The notes under the pieces were generated by a model. That model searched no databases. It was not told where the DNA came from and worked only from the letters and a program-made list of their open reading frames with translations. From assembly GCA_023665605.1 (NCBI GenBank), contig JAMPDP010000004.1, forward strand, positions 36,347 to 100,346: DNA of 64,000 nucleotides. Direction: 5' to 3'. This stretch comes from Candidatus Amulumruptor caecigallinarius. GTDB lineage: Bacteria > Bacteroidota > Bacteroidia > Bacteroidales > Muribaculaceae. Positions 9,037 through 17,228 of this stretch are shown piece by piece. Position 1 is the first letter of the stretch, and each line of letters begins with the position of its first letter. The position numbers and the translations under genes are program-made.

Positions 9037-9906
9037 CTAATCCTTTGAATCTATGGCAGCATAAGGAGTTTCGTCTTCTCTTGCCATAAGACACTCTTCA
9101 TATTCAAATAAAGAAGGCTGCATCGAATGAATTCTCACACGTTCCTTAGCTAAGTCACAATATTCTTTAGAAATATCTATACCTATATAGTTCCGTCTTG
9201 CATCAAGTGCTGCTACACAAGTAGTGCCGCTTCCACACATCGGATCTAACACTATCTCACCCTCATTAGTCCAACTTAGTATGTGGTCAAGAGCCAGTTG
9301 ATAAGGAAAGGGAGCCGGGTGCTTTTTAGCTTCTTGATCAACTGCATTTTTTCCCACAACATATTCCCAAATATTTCCTTTGAGTTTTTCAGACTTTACC
9401 GGGTTGGCCAACTTTCCTCTGCTTTGATCCCCTTTTGAATAGTTTTTATAGGTGGTCCCTTTTAGTTCTAAGCCAGCGTGCAGACATGGGATTTTTATCC
9501 CGTTATGGGTAGATACGGTGCCTTTTGAGAATACAAACATATATTCAAATACGTTTGTATATCGTTTCCTGTAAATTTGAGGAACGGGGTTGGTCTTTTT
9601 AAATATCATTGTATCATGGAGATTAAAACCTGCTTCCATAAATTTAAGCGCTTGCTTAAAACTAGTCCCGGTCTCACTCCCGTTAATTGTGGCATCAGAG
9701 ACAACCCATACAACAATGCCGCCATTCTTTAGGATTCTGTAAAGTTGGAGTACTATATCATTGAAGGGGAAAACATAACCCTTATAGGTTCTTAAATTGT
9801 CATATGGAGGGGATGTTACAACTAAGTCCACAAAATCATCCGGGAAATTTCCCATAATTTCCACACAGTTCCCATTAAATATTTGATTTGTGTATTCTTT
9901 TTTCAT
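9037..9906 (-). CDS. Type II DNA methyltransferase (N4/N6 amino class)
   Basis: A 289-residue site-specific DNA methyltransferase. The catalytic motif IV is VVTSPPYDNL near residue 32; the SAM-binding motif I lies near the C-terminus as DPMCGSGTTCVAALD. This permuted order with motif IV first is the beta class. TSPPY is more usual for N4-cytosine than N6-adenine enzymes, but target and specificity cannot be read from sequence. Its ATG overlaps the TGA of the upstream endonuclease gene (ATGA), giving a coupled restriction-modification operon. Base composition is clearly AT-richer than the surroundings, consistent with horizontal acquisition. It appears intact. Confidence 0.9.
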   Translation of the reverse strand: MKKEYTNQIFNGNCVEIMGNFPDDFVDLVVTSPPYDNLRTYKGYVFPFNDIVLQLYRILKNGGIVVWVVSDATINGSETGTSFKQALKFMEAGFNLHDTMIFKKTNPVPQIYRKRYTNVFEYMFVFSKGTVSTHNGIKIPCLHAGLELKGTTYKNYSKGDQSRGKLANPVKSEKLKGNIWEYVVGKNAVDQEAKKHPAPFPYQLALDHILSWTNEGEIVLDPMCGSGTTCVAALDARRNYIGIDISKEYCDLAKERVRIHSMQPSLFEYEECLMAREDETPYAAIDSKD

Positions 9907-10792
9907 GTTCCTAAATCTCTTTCGTTAATCTGAGCTATGAAACCTCTGATAGTTGCAATTTTACTATCTATCCTCAGAGTTTTCAGAAGTTCTTCTATTG
10001 CTTCTTCTCTATTAAGCCCATTAACTCGCTCGATTTCACGCTCATAGTATTGGATTTCAGCATTGCTTCTCTCTATTATTATGTCTTTTATGTTTTGAAA
10101 ATATTGATAAAACTCATCAGGTGTGATTCCAATAATCTTAGCTATATTATAATCTTGCTCCACTAGAAAAGATTTTTTAGAAGCTGATATAGGCGTTGTT
10201 TGACTGATAACAGCGCTTTGGTTCCAAAGAGGGGAAATATTTACCGATGCCGTTTCTTTTATCCAGATTTAAGCAGTATGTAAATATATTCCCAACTAAA
10301 CAACGTTACATTCCCACTAAGTGCTTCCTTGTATATTTGACTATTGCTTTTAGGGTATTGGAAATATGGGCAAACTAAAACAGAATACTCACTATCCCCT
10401 CTCCAAAGAGCCATTGAACTTACTTTATAATCTTTAGCATTCCGCGCAGTTCTGCTCAATCTAAACGCCTTGGCATCCCCTACTAAAGAATACTTATGAA
10501 AGTGGCTCTGGGCCACAACATCGGCACAGTCTGCCCTCTGTGTCAACACCTTTGCTTCAAGGTTCATTTCAAGCAAAGATTTGGCCAAAAGAATATCAGA
10601 TACTTTGGTATATAATTTTTCTTCTGAAGAATCATGTCCAATATCTTCAGGAATAGCACCTATCTGAGATATAAGTTCTATGGTCTCAGCGGTGCTCAAA
10701 GCAAACACTATTTCTCGCAATCTATCGGAAGTAGCTATAAAGCTCAAATCTCTATAGCTGTAAATAATGTGTTTTAATTCTTCAAAAGTCAT
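9903..10792 (-). pseudogene. HindIII-family type II restriction endonuclease, frameshifted
   Basis: Two reading frames together match the ~300-residue HindIII family from end to end. The N-terminal 177 codons (10792-10259) include the catalytic-region stretch VGDAKAFRLSRTARNAKD and end NVTLFSWEYIYILLKSG-stop. The other frame, open from about 10267 to the TGA at 9903, continues IKETASVNISPLWN and ends with NREEAIEELLKTLRIDSK. Adding one A to the A-run at 10268-10270 fuses the frames into about 296 residues that align to HindIII without a gap at the junction. I infer a one-base deletion or a sequencing error; as written the enzyme should be inactive. The methyltransferase downstream is intact. 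Confidence 0.85.
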
Positions 10793-10814
10793 TTTTAATG
10801 AACATCTTATATTG

Positions 10815-10822
10815 CAAAGTTA
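10815..10822 (-). promoter_or_regulatory. Predicted -7 promoter box of the restriction-modification operon
   Basis: TAACTTTG on the minus strand, 22 bp upstream of the endonuclease start codon at 10792. Confidence 0.55.
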
Positions 10823-10916
10823 CGAAGATTATATCAATCGGCTACAAATAATGGTAATTTTTCACTTATGATTGAGTTCTGGCATTGCAGCAAATATCAT
10901 ATCCTCTGGCCATTGT

Positions 10917-13286
10917 TCAGAACGGGAACCCGACGGCGAAGTGGAACGTGGCGTCGCGGTGCCAGTTGGGGTGGATGATAGGCCAACGCTCTGCACCCTC
11001 AGCCGGATTGTGCGCTTTCAGGCCTAAGTCGGCACGGAAGATGAAGTAAGTGAAGTCCATGCGCAGACCCACGCCGTAGGCCATCGCTATCTGCCGCCAG
11101 AACTCGTCAAACTTAAACACGCCCCCCGGCTGGTTCGGATAGTCCTTGATGGTCCAGATGTTGCCGGCATCCACGAACAGCGCCCCCTGCAGAAGCCAGA
11201 AGAGCTTGGCCCGGTACTCTGCGGAGAGTATCATCGAGATGTCGCCGCACTGGTTCATGTAGTCCTCCACAGTGTTGCCCCCGTGATAGCTCCCCGGGCC
11301 GAGGGTACGCACTGACCAGCCGCGCACGCCATTGGCCCCACCGGCATAGAAACGCTTCTCAAAGGGGATAGCGGCCGAGTTGCCATAGGGCACACCGATG
11401 CCGAACCCGGCGTGAAACGCCACAGAGTGACGCGGGGTGAAGTTGCGGAGCACGGTGTAGTCAAGCTCGGCCTTGGCATATTGCGCATACTGGATGCCGA
11501 AAATCTTGTAAACCCCGTCGCTACGCTTCTGGCCGCTGAGGCTGGAGAGGGCGTAGAGCACGTTGCCGGCAGTCTCTACGGAGGTGCGCACGCTGTACAC
11601 AAGCGGTTGCAACCGTGTGGGCTGCAGCAACCCCGTGGCTGTGGTGGCAGCCATCCTCCGGTTGGTCCACTGATAGGCAAAGCCCATGCGCATTATGAAG
11701 TGGTCCTCATAGCTGTAACGCAGCAGGGGGTTGTCGGGAGCCACCTCATCGAGGAAGTTGAGGGTGCTCTTGGGCAGACGCACATAGTTGATGTCCAGAA
11801 GATCCCACGTGGACCGGCGGGTGTTCCGCCGGTTGTGCCAACGGTACTTCCACGCTGCACCGAATATGATACGCGTGTACTCCGGCCGCTCCTGATAGTT
11901 GAACGCGAGTGCAAGCTCGGAGGTAGCCTTGATGGAATGCTTGAAGCCGCGGCTGAGGAACGGAAAGATGAACCTCGGGAAGGTCAGACCCACCTCGGCA
12001 GCCTCCTCAGTGTAGCGGTCGTTGATGATGTCCGTCAGATTTTCTGACAGGCTCTCGTAGCTGAATCGCAGCTTGGCGGTGAGCAACTGGCTCTCATGCG
12101 CAAGGTTGCGGTGTTGATAGGTCAGTCCGAGGCCGAACCCCAGATCCCCCTCGGAGTTGGTGCCCTCCACCTCAAATGACACTGACTGCTTCTTGTTGCG
12201 CGTAAGCAGGATGTATGCATCCATCGTAGCCGTAGTGTCGGTGTGGCTCACCGGCTGCAGCTCGATGTTGACGCTGCGCAGAATCCCCAGCTGCGACATA
12301 TACTCATACGTGCGGTCTATGTCATGCAGGTTATAACGCTTGCCGGGGGTGATGAAACACTTCTCCACCAACACCGAAGGCTTGATGTAATGGTCGTCGC
12401 CATACACTATATAGTAGCCGTCATACTCCTCAGTGCGCTTGGCGCTACGCAGCAAGCTCTCCACCGACCTGCCGGGTTGGTAGTCAGTGACAAACACCAC
12501 GTTGCGTAGCGTGTAGACACGGTGACGCGCCGTGGAGTCCTCCCGCAACGACCCCTCGACAGGCGGCGCATGCACCACCATGGTCAGGTCCACATCCCGC
12601 GAATTGGCTGCCGTATCGGCTATGAAAGTGATGTACTCCTTGGTAAAAGCGTAGTAGCCGCGCGCCTGAAGCCGCTGGGCGATGTTGACGCGCAGATCTT
12701 CAAGCCGGTCGCGGTCAAAGGCTCCTCCGGTGATGTCTATGCGGGCCGTGTCGCGCAGCACTATGGCACTGATGGCTGAGTCGGGCACCTCATAACGCAG
12801 GCTCCGCACGCGGTGCGGCTGCCCCGGGGTGACGCGATAGGTAAGCTCGGCCTTCTTCTTGTCAGGGCGAAGCAGGGAGTCCACTGCAACGGTGGCATCC
12901 ATATAGCCTCCATTCACCAGAGCCTGCCGAAGCTGCCGCGCAGAGGCCTCAGTGAGCGCGGAGTCAAGGATTACCGGCGGCTGTCCGATGCGCCGCAGCC
13001 AGTTGTTCCACTTCGAGGTGGTGTCTCGGCCGGCAAGGCTGTAAGTGTTGAGCTGCAGCTTCAGGAAGCCGAACACCCGGTAGTTGGGCTGCTGCCGAAG
13101 GTAGTTGTGCAGGTCGGTGCCGGAGAGCCCCGCTGGCTTGTAGCCGTTGCTGTCGGCCTCTATGACGATGTTCACCTTGTCAAGCAGATACTCCCCCTGT
13201 GGCACATACTTGGTGGTGCTGCAAGCACTCATCACGGCTGCAAGAGCCATGATGGCGATACGGATACACAGGGGGTGGCGACGCAT
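10917..13286 (-). CDS. tamL: TamL-type Omp85 outer-membrane assembly lipoprotein
   Basis: A 789-residue protein beginning with a lipoprotein signal (AAVMSAC), then POTRA-like repeats (TKYVPQGEYLLDKVNI, TYRVTPGQPHRVRSLRYE, ITPGKRYNLHDIDRTYEYM). A long beta-barrel follows with Omp85 features: FYAGGANGVRGWSVRTLGPG around the conserved VRGW/lid segment, and a C-terminal aromatic residue (AVGFPF). The lipidated form is characteristic of TamL in Bacteroidetes, which is thought to act with TamB in envelope assembly; BamA-like proteins usually lack the lipobox. No tamB is adjacent in the window. It reads towards the restriction-modification cassette, which may have been inserted downstream of it. Confidence 0.85.
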   Translation of the reverse strand: MRRHPLCIRIAIMALAAVMSACSTTKYVPQGEYLLDKVNIVIEADSNGYKPAGLSGTDLHNYLRQQPNYRVFGFLKLQLNTYSLAGRDTTSKWNNWLRRIGQPPVILDSALTEASARQLRQALVNGGYMDATVAVDSLLRPDKKKAELTYRVTPGQPHRVRSLRYEVPDSAISAIVLRDTARIDITGGAFDRDRLEDLRVNIAQRLQARGYYAFTKEYITFIADTAANSRDVDLTMVVHAPPVEGSLREDSTARHRVYTLRNVVFVTDYQPGRSVESLLRSAKRTEEYDGYYIVYGDDHYIKPSVLVEKCFITPGKRYNLHDIDRTYEYMSQLGILRSVNIELQPVSHTDTTATMDAYILLTRNKKQSVSFEVEGTNSEGDLGFGLGLTYQHRNLAHESQLLTAKLRFSYESLSENLTDIINDRYTEEAAEVGLTFPRFIFPFLSRGFKHSIKATSELALAFNYQERPEYTRIIFGAAWKYRWHNRRNTRRSTWDLLDINYVRLPKSTLNFLDEVAPDNPLLRYSYEDHFIMRMGFAYQWTNRRMAATTATGLLQPTRLQPLVYSVRTSVETAGNVLYALSSLSGQKRSDGVYKIFGIQYAQYAKAELDYTVLRNFTPRHSVAFHAGFGIGVPYGNSAAIPFEKRFYAGGANGVRGWSVRTLGPGSYHGGNTVEDYMNQCGDISMILSAEYRAKLFWLLQGALFVDAGNIWTIKDYPNQPGGVFKFDEFWRQIAMAYGVGLRMDFTYFIFRADLGLKAHNPAEGAERWPIIHPNWHRDATFHFAVGFPF

Positions 13287-13333
13287 GGAGCTTTTCTGGA
13301 CGCAGTGCAGAATATCGGGCTATCGGGTTAGCT

Positions 13334-14017
13334 TTACCACGCTGGGGTGACGTTGCCGGGGTCACTCTCCACGATAGGCATAATGGCGGCCGGAAGGGTC
13401 ACTATATGGGTGGCCTGATGCTGCCTCAGCTCTCGCACTGGACGAAATCCCCACGTCACACCCACAGAGTCCACACACGCTCTGCGGGCAGTCTCCATGT
13501 CAACCCCGGAGTCGCCCACGTAGAGCACCTGCTCCTTCGGCGTGGGGCACTTCCCGAGTATCTCAAACACCACAGAGGGATCCGGCTTCACAGGCACCCC
13601 CTCTTTCTGCCCCTCCACGGCCACCCACGGTATCGTGGGAAAGAAGTGGGTAATCAGCTCGGTCACCGCACGCTGATATTTGTTGGATGCCACAGCCACC
13701 TTCACGCCGTTGTCTGTGAGGTTTTCCAGCAGTTCGGGGATGCCGGGATAGGGGTGCGAGTTGTCGGTGGCATGCTTGTCATAATACTCCATGAAATACT
13801 CCCTGACGCGCGCTATGACGGCATCAGTACGAGCATCCTCAGGCAACGCACGCTCTATGAGCCGGCGCACGCCGTGACCCACAAACAGCGGGTACGCCTC
13901 AAGCGCATGCGGCGCATAGCCCGTAGCTTCGAGTGCATGGTTGGTGGCCTCCCCCAGGTCACGGATGGTGTCCAGCAGGGTGCCGTCGAGGTCAAAGATT
14001 ACAAGAGATTTTGACAT
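13334..14017 (-). CDS. HAD hydrolase, phosphoglycolate phosphatase-like
   Basis: About 227 residues. All four HAD motifs are visible: the nucleophile motif DLDGTLLDT at the N-terminus, VAVASNK, Lys in PVKPDPS, and GDSGVDMETA. A helical cap domain lies between motifs I and II, as in subfamily I. The closest family pattern is phosphoglycolate phosphatase or pyrophosphatase PpaX/Gph, but substrate cannot be fixed. The ATG at 14017 (MSKSLVIFDLDG) is chosen because motif I should lie within the first 15 residues; the longer frame adds an unrelated N-terminus. Confidence 0.85.
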   Translation of the reverse strand: MSKSLVIFDLDGTLLDTIRDLGEATNHALEATGYAPHALEAYPLFVGHGVRRLIERALPEDARTDAVIARVREYFMEYYDKHATDNSHPYPGIPELLENLTDNGVKVAVASNKYQRAVTELITHFFPTIPWVAVEGQKEGVPVKPDPSVVFEILGKCPTPKEQVLYVGDSGVDMETARRACVDSVGVTWGFRPVRELRQHQATHIVTLPAAIMPIVESDPGNVTPAW

Positions 14018-14021
14018 GCGC

Positions 14022-14045
14022 CGATTTAGAGCTTGTTTAGTAATA
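14022..14045. repeat. Short dispersed motif (ATTTAGAGCTTGTTTA type), copy 1
   Basis: ATTTAGAGCTTGTTTAGTAATA immediately upstream of the HAD gene. A near-identical copy lies at 56190-56211 upstream of the sugar-phosphate isomerase gene. Confidence 0.6.
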
Positions 14046-14061
14046 AATGTGGTCTTTGCCC

Positions 14062-14835
14062 CTACTTGCGGGCCACATAGAGCGTGCACGCACCCATAGT
14101 CATAGGGTGGCACGCGCTGGAGCGGAAGCCCGCGGCATCTATTATGGCCAGCATCTGCTTCCCCTGAGGCACGGCAGCTATGCTCCGCGGAAGGTAGTCA
14201 TACGCACCGCGGTCATGCGCTATCAGCTTACCCATCAGGGGTATGACGTGACCCGTGTACACCCGGTAGAGCGGCAACGCCAACGGATTGGTGGGCGTGG
14301 ACAGCTCCAGAACGCACAGGATGCCTCCGGGGCGAAGCACGCGGTGCATCTCGCGGTAACCGCGCAGCAGGTCTTCGAAGTTGCGCACCCCGTAGGCCAC
14401 AGTCACGGCATCAAAGCTCTCGTCGGCATACGGCAGGTTGAGTGAGTCGCCCGTCTCAAGTGTGATCACATCACTCAGCTCAGCAGCAAGCACCTTCCGC
14501 CGACCCACCTCCACCATCTCCTCGCTGAGGTCAAGGCCGGTCACGCTCTCGGGGTGCAGCTTTTCGGCCAGCAGGATAGCCAGGTCGCCGGTGCCGGTGG
14601 CTATGTCGAGGATGGTACGCGGACGCGCCTTGGCAAGCACGCTCACCAGCTCGCGACGCCACAGCCGGTCTATGCCGAAGCTCATCAGACGGTTCATGGT
14701 GTCGTATGAGGGCGCGATATGGTCAAACATATCGCGTACCTGCTCGCGCTTACGCCGCGTGTCACCCTCCGTCGGGTTCACGCTCTGGCAGCGCGCCTCA
14801 AGGTGCTGCTGTCCGGGTGCGTCGCTTGTGGTCAT
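14062..14835 (-). CDS. menG: Demethylmenaquinone methyltransferase (UbiE/MenG)
   Basis: A 257-residue SAM-dependent methyltransferase. It shows the family signature FDHIAPSYDTMNRLMSFGID, the SAM motif ILDIATGTGDLAILLA, and the second signature VAYGVRNFEDLLRGYREMHR followed by RVLRPGG. It catalyses the last step of menaquinone synthesis, C-methylation of demethylmenaquinone at the membrane. That fits an anaerobe whose Nqr complex would pass electrons to a quinone. The N-terminal ~28 residues before the conserved region are Gln/Glu/Arg-rich and probably disordered. It is separated from purC by 63 bp on the same strand. Confidence 0.92.
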   Translation of the reverse strand: MTTSDAPGQQHLEARCQSVNPTEGDTRRKREQVRDMFDHIAPSYDTMNRLMSFGIDRLWRRELVSVLAKARPRTILDIATGTGDLAILLAEKLHPESVTGLDLSEEMVEVGRRKVLAAELSDVITLETGDSLNLPYADESFDAVTVAYGVRNFEDLLRGYREMHRVLRPGGILCVLELSTPTNPLALPLYRVYTGHVIPLMGKLIAHDRGAYDYLPRSIAAVPQGKQMLAIIDAAGFRSSACHPMTMGACTLYVARK

Positions 14836-14898
14836 AGGAGAGTGTGTAGGTCTGTCTTATATGCCCTCTTCGAGGCTGATTATTATGATTATGCCATC

Positions 14899-15852
14899 TC
14901 AGAGACTGAGTCGCTGCAGACAGTCGGTCACATTGGTGGCGATGCGTGCCTTCAGATCATTCTCTGGCTCCTTCACAAAGGGCTGACCGGTGATGTGCTC
15001 ATAGAGCTCTATGTAACGCGCTGACACGCTGTCGATAAACTCAGGGCTCATCACTGGCATCTGCTGACCCTCTCGGCCCATGAACCCATGGTCCATAAGC
15101 CACTGGCGCACAAACTCCTTGGAGAGTTGACGCTGAGGCTCCCCCTTGGCAAACCGCTCCTCGTAGCCCTCGGCATAGAAGTAGCGCGATGAGTCCGGGG
15201 TGTGGATCTCATCGATCAGTATCACCTCGTCGTCACGCAGACCGAACTCATACTTGGTGTCCACAAGTATCAGCCCCTTGTCGGCTGCCATCTTGGTGCC
15301 AAGGGCAAACAGCCGGCGGGTGTAATCCTCCATCACCTTGTAATGCTCCTCGCTCACAAGTCCTTGGGCGATAATCTGCTCGCGGGAGATATTCTCATCA
15401 TGCCCCTCGGCAGCCTTTGTAGTAGGAGTGATGATAGGCTCCGGGAACTTTTGATTCTCCTTCATACCCTCAGGCAGCTTCACGCCGCACAGCTCCCGCG
15501 CACCGGCAGCATACTCGCGCCAGGCACTCCCGGTCAGGTAGCCGCGGATTATCATCTCCACCGGAAAACCCTTCGCCTGCACGCCCACAGTCACCATCGG
15601 GTCAGGCACATCGAGCTTCCAGTTCGGCACAATGTCAGCGGAAGCATCCAGGAAGTAAGCAGCTATCTGATTGAGCACCTGCCCCTTGTAGGGGATACCC
15701 TCAGGCAGAATCACATCAAATGCCGAGATGCGGTCGGTGGCGATCATCACCAGCAAGTCATCGTTGATGGTGTACACATCGCGCACCTTACCGTGATACA
15801 CTGCCGTCTGCGACGGAAACTTATAGTCTGTCTTAACCAGAGTAGTTGCCAT
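14899..15852 (-). CDS. purC: Phosphoribosylaminoimidazole-succinocarboxamide synthase
   Basis: A 317-residue SAICAR synthetase, the purine biosynthesis enzyme that ligates aspartate to CAIR using ATP. Motifs include [29 protein letters not shown] (nucleotide-binding and signature region), [13 protein letters not shown], and [12 protein letters not shown] followed by [14 protein letters not shown]. Length matches the larger Bacteroidetes/yeast-like form (~310) rather than the ~240-residue E. coli form. A TACCTTTG promoter box lies 39 bp upstream of the ATG. The ~144-bp stretch upstream up to the HepT gene holds nothing else recognisable. Confidence 0.95.
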   Translation of the reverse strand: MATTLVKTDYKFPSQTAVYHGKVRDVYTINDDLLVMIATDRISAFDVILPEGIPYKGQVLNQIAAYFLDASADIVPNWKLDVPDPMVTVGVQAKGFPVEMIIRGYLTGSAWREYAAGARELCGVKLPEGMKENQKFPEPIITPTTKAAEGHDENISREQIIAQGLVSEEHYKVMEDYTRRLFALGTKMAADKGLILVDTKYEFGLRDDEVILIDEIHTPDSSRYFYAEGYEERFAKGEPQRQLSKEFVRQWLMDHGFMGREGQQMPVMSPEFIDSVSARYIELYEHITGQPFVKEPENDLKARIATNVTDCLQRLSL

Positions 15853-15891
15853 TGTGGAGTAGGATTGATGTCAATGTTTATGGTTGTTATG

Positions 15892-15899
15892 CAAAGGTA
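15892..15899 (-). promoter_or_regulatory. Predicted -7 promoter box for purC
   Basis: TACCTTTG on the minus strand, 39 bp upstream of the purC start. Confidence 0.5.
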
Positions 15900-15996
15900 G
15901 GCAATATATCCCAATGAGCCAAAACCCCAAGTCCCTTCGCCCGCTCCTTCTCACGGCTACTCATCCGACGCAATAACCGGATAAGACAATAGCTGA

Positions 15997-16341
15997 TTAT
16001 TTCAATTCCCGAATATAGCGTAATATCTGCTCTCTCAGCATAGGAATATCTGTCTCGATAACCTCTTTAATAAAGTCATACCCCACAGTGTAATAGCCAT
16101 GAACCAATACATGGCGCATCCGTTCTATCTGACGCCATGGAGTGTCAGGGTGTGACGTTTTGAAGTCCACACTTAGCTTATATATGGCTTCCCCTATGAT
16201 CTCTATGAGTTTGACTATCCCAAAATATTCCAATGACCCTTCCCGGATAGAATCAAGACTACCGGAGGTCCCCTCAATCAATTTTTGGATTGCCTCCTCT
16301 ATGTGTCCAAGCCTCTCCTTATCTCTGAGCTGTTCTCTCAT
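15997..16341 (-). CDS. hepT: HepT-like toxin (DUF86)
   Basis: A 114-residue all-helical protein with the HEPN ribonuclease motif R-x4-H-x-Y, seen as RHVLVHGYY near residue 82. The pattern GIVKLIEIIGEAIYKLS is typical of DUF86/HepT toxins. Family members cleave RNA and are neutralised by the adjacent MntA nucleotidyltransferase. The start overlaps the end of mntA by 23 bp, as expected for this pair. The motif residues are intact, so activity is plausible but untested. Confidence 0.88.
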   Translation of the reverse strand: MREQLRDKERLGHIEEAIQKLIEGTSGSLDSIREGSLEYFGIVKLIEIIGEAIYKLSVDFKTSHPDTPWRQIERMRHVLVHGYYTVGYDFIKEVIETDIPMLREQILRYIRELK

Positions 16342-16630
16342 ATATCAAAATTTTATCATTGTTTGCCGACCTGACTGCAAAATCCTTCAATCGCCCGTTT
16401 TCCACCAAATCCACCTTTTTCCCTAAGAGATCCTCAAGGTCAGTCATCATTCCGCATATTGTAAGTAGCGAAAGTCGGGTCGTCTTATCATAATCCACAA
16501 GGATATCAATGTCACTATCTGCAGTCTCTTCACCTCTTGAATATGAGCCGAACAACCATGCCCTCAAAACAGGTTTCCCACTGAAGTAATCAGCAATAAG
16601 TTTTATATAATTTTGAGTCGAGTAGGTCAT
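16319..16630 (-). CDS. mntA: MntA-like minimal nucleotidyltransferase antitoxin
   Basis: About 103 residues with the pol-beta-type nucleotidyltransferase signature GSYSRGEETADSDIDILVD (GS-x10-DxD), preceded by VLRAWLFGSYS. In characterised MntA/HepT pairs this enzyme inactivates the HEPN toxin by AMPylation of the tyrosine in its motif; that mechanism is inferred here. The frame stays open upstream to 16651, but the TATATTTG promoter box (16649-16656) overlaps that codon, so the ATG at 16630 (MTYSTQNYIK) is chosen. The pair lies 80 bp from a tRNA gene, a common integration neighbourhood. Confidence 0.88.
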   Translation of the reverse strand: MTYSTQNYIKLIADYFSGKPVLRAWLFGSYSRGEETADSDIDILVDYDKTTRLSLLTICGMMTDLEDLLGKKVDLVENGRLKDFAVRSANNDKILIYERTAQR

Positions 16631-16648
16631 TTGGCTGAAGATATATTG

Positions 16649-16656
16649 CAAATATA
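16649..16656 (-). promoter_or_regulatory. Predicted -7 promoter box for mntA-hepT
   Basis: TATATTTG on the minus strand, 18 bp upstream of the chosen mntA start. It decides against the upstream alternative start. Confidence 0.55.
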
Positions 16657-16710
16657 CAAAAAAAAGTATCCAACACTCATGTAATTTCGACTCAGCAAGT
16701 TGTTTATTCG

Positions 16711-16784
16711 TGATCCGGACGCGACTCGAACGCGTGACCGTCTGCTTAGAAGGCAGATGCTCTATCCAACTGAGCTACCGGACC
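16711..16784 (-). tRNA. tRNA-Arg (anticodon TCT)
   Basis: A 74-nt cloverleaf on the minus strand. The acceptor stem is GGTCCGG pairing with CCGGATC, with discriminator A. The D-arm contains AGCTCAGTTGGATAGAGC. The anticodon stem TCTGC/GCAGA carries loop CTTCTAA, giving anticodon TCT. The T-loop is TTCGAGT. CCA is not encoded. It reads AGA arginine codons. Confidence 0.97.
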
Positions 16785-16802
16785 TACCTTATGTATCAGC
16801 GC

Positions 16803-16857
16803 GGCGGCACACTCGCTTTTTCCATGGGGTGTGCCGCCCGCTATCGGTGCAAAGTTA
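16803..16857 (-). promoter_or_regulatory. tRNA promoter box and leader hairpin
   Basis: TAACTTTG at 16850-16857 (minus strand) is a likely -7 box for the tRNA. Between it and the tRNA is a perfect 10-bp inverted repeat GGCGGCACAC / GTGTGCCGCC (16803-16812 and 16829-16838) with a 16-nt loop. It has no adjoining T-run, so it is not an obvious terminator. Confidence 0.45.
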
Positions 16858-16939
16858 ACGCTTTGGTGCGTGTTGTGCAACTCTCAGCGACGCTGCTCCG
16901 GGGCAACTGTATCAAATCGCTGTCATAACGCATGCCCAT

Positions 16940-17207
16940 CGGAGCCGCGTGGACAATAATAGACAGGTGCATGGAGGGTCTTGCAAAACCTTCCAACGAG
17001 CGTCCGCAGGACGCTGATTTACCCGTAGCCCCGGAAGCCGGAGCGTTAGCGCAGGCATCCGGGGTAATAGTCTGCACAGCAAAGGGCGTCTGGAGGACGC
17101 CGATTTACAACAACCTCCGCCATCAGGAGGTGCTGCAACGCCCTCCGCAGCGACTGTTTATGGCAAGCACGTAGAGAAAGCGCCTCGTAGAAGTGCGACA
17201 ATCATAA
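16940..17207. repeat. Composite intergenic repeat (mosaic repeat nested in another element)
   Basis: The outer sequence (GGACAATAATAGACAGGTGC at the left, then TATGGCAAGCAC and AAGTGCGACAATC at the right) matches the element at 40674-40793. Its middle is occupied by a mosaic palindromic repeat from about 16976 to 17146, with ends AGGGTCTTGCAAAACC and GCAACGCCCTCC. The repeat contains GCGTCCGCAGGACGC at 17000-17014 and a variant hairpin at 17086-17100. This explains most of the 444-bp gap between tRNA-Arg and gpmI. Confidence 0.7.
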
Positions 17208-17228
17208 CTGGCGTGCCGGGGATGCCGC

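Noticed and set aside
9903..10163. A separate 86-residue gene between endonuclease and methyltransferase
   Set aside because: It begins at an internal GTG and its frame is open further upstream; it matches the HindIII-family C-terminus, so it is the second half of the frameshifted gene.
10259..10275. Programmed -1 frameshift in the endonuclease
   Set aside because: No X-XXY-YYZ slippery heptamer lies in the zero frame before the stop, and a one-base A-run deletion explains the break better.
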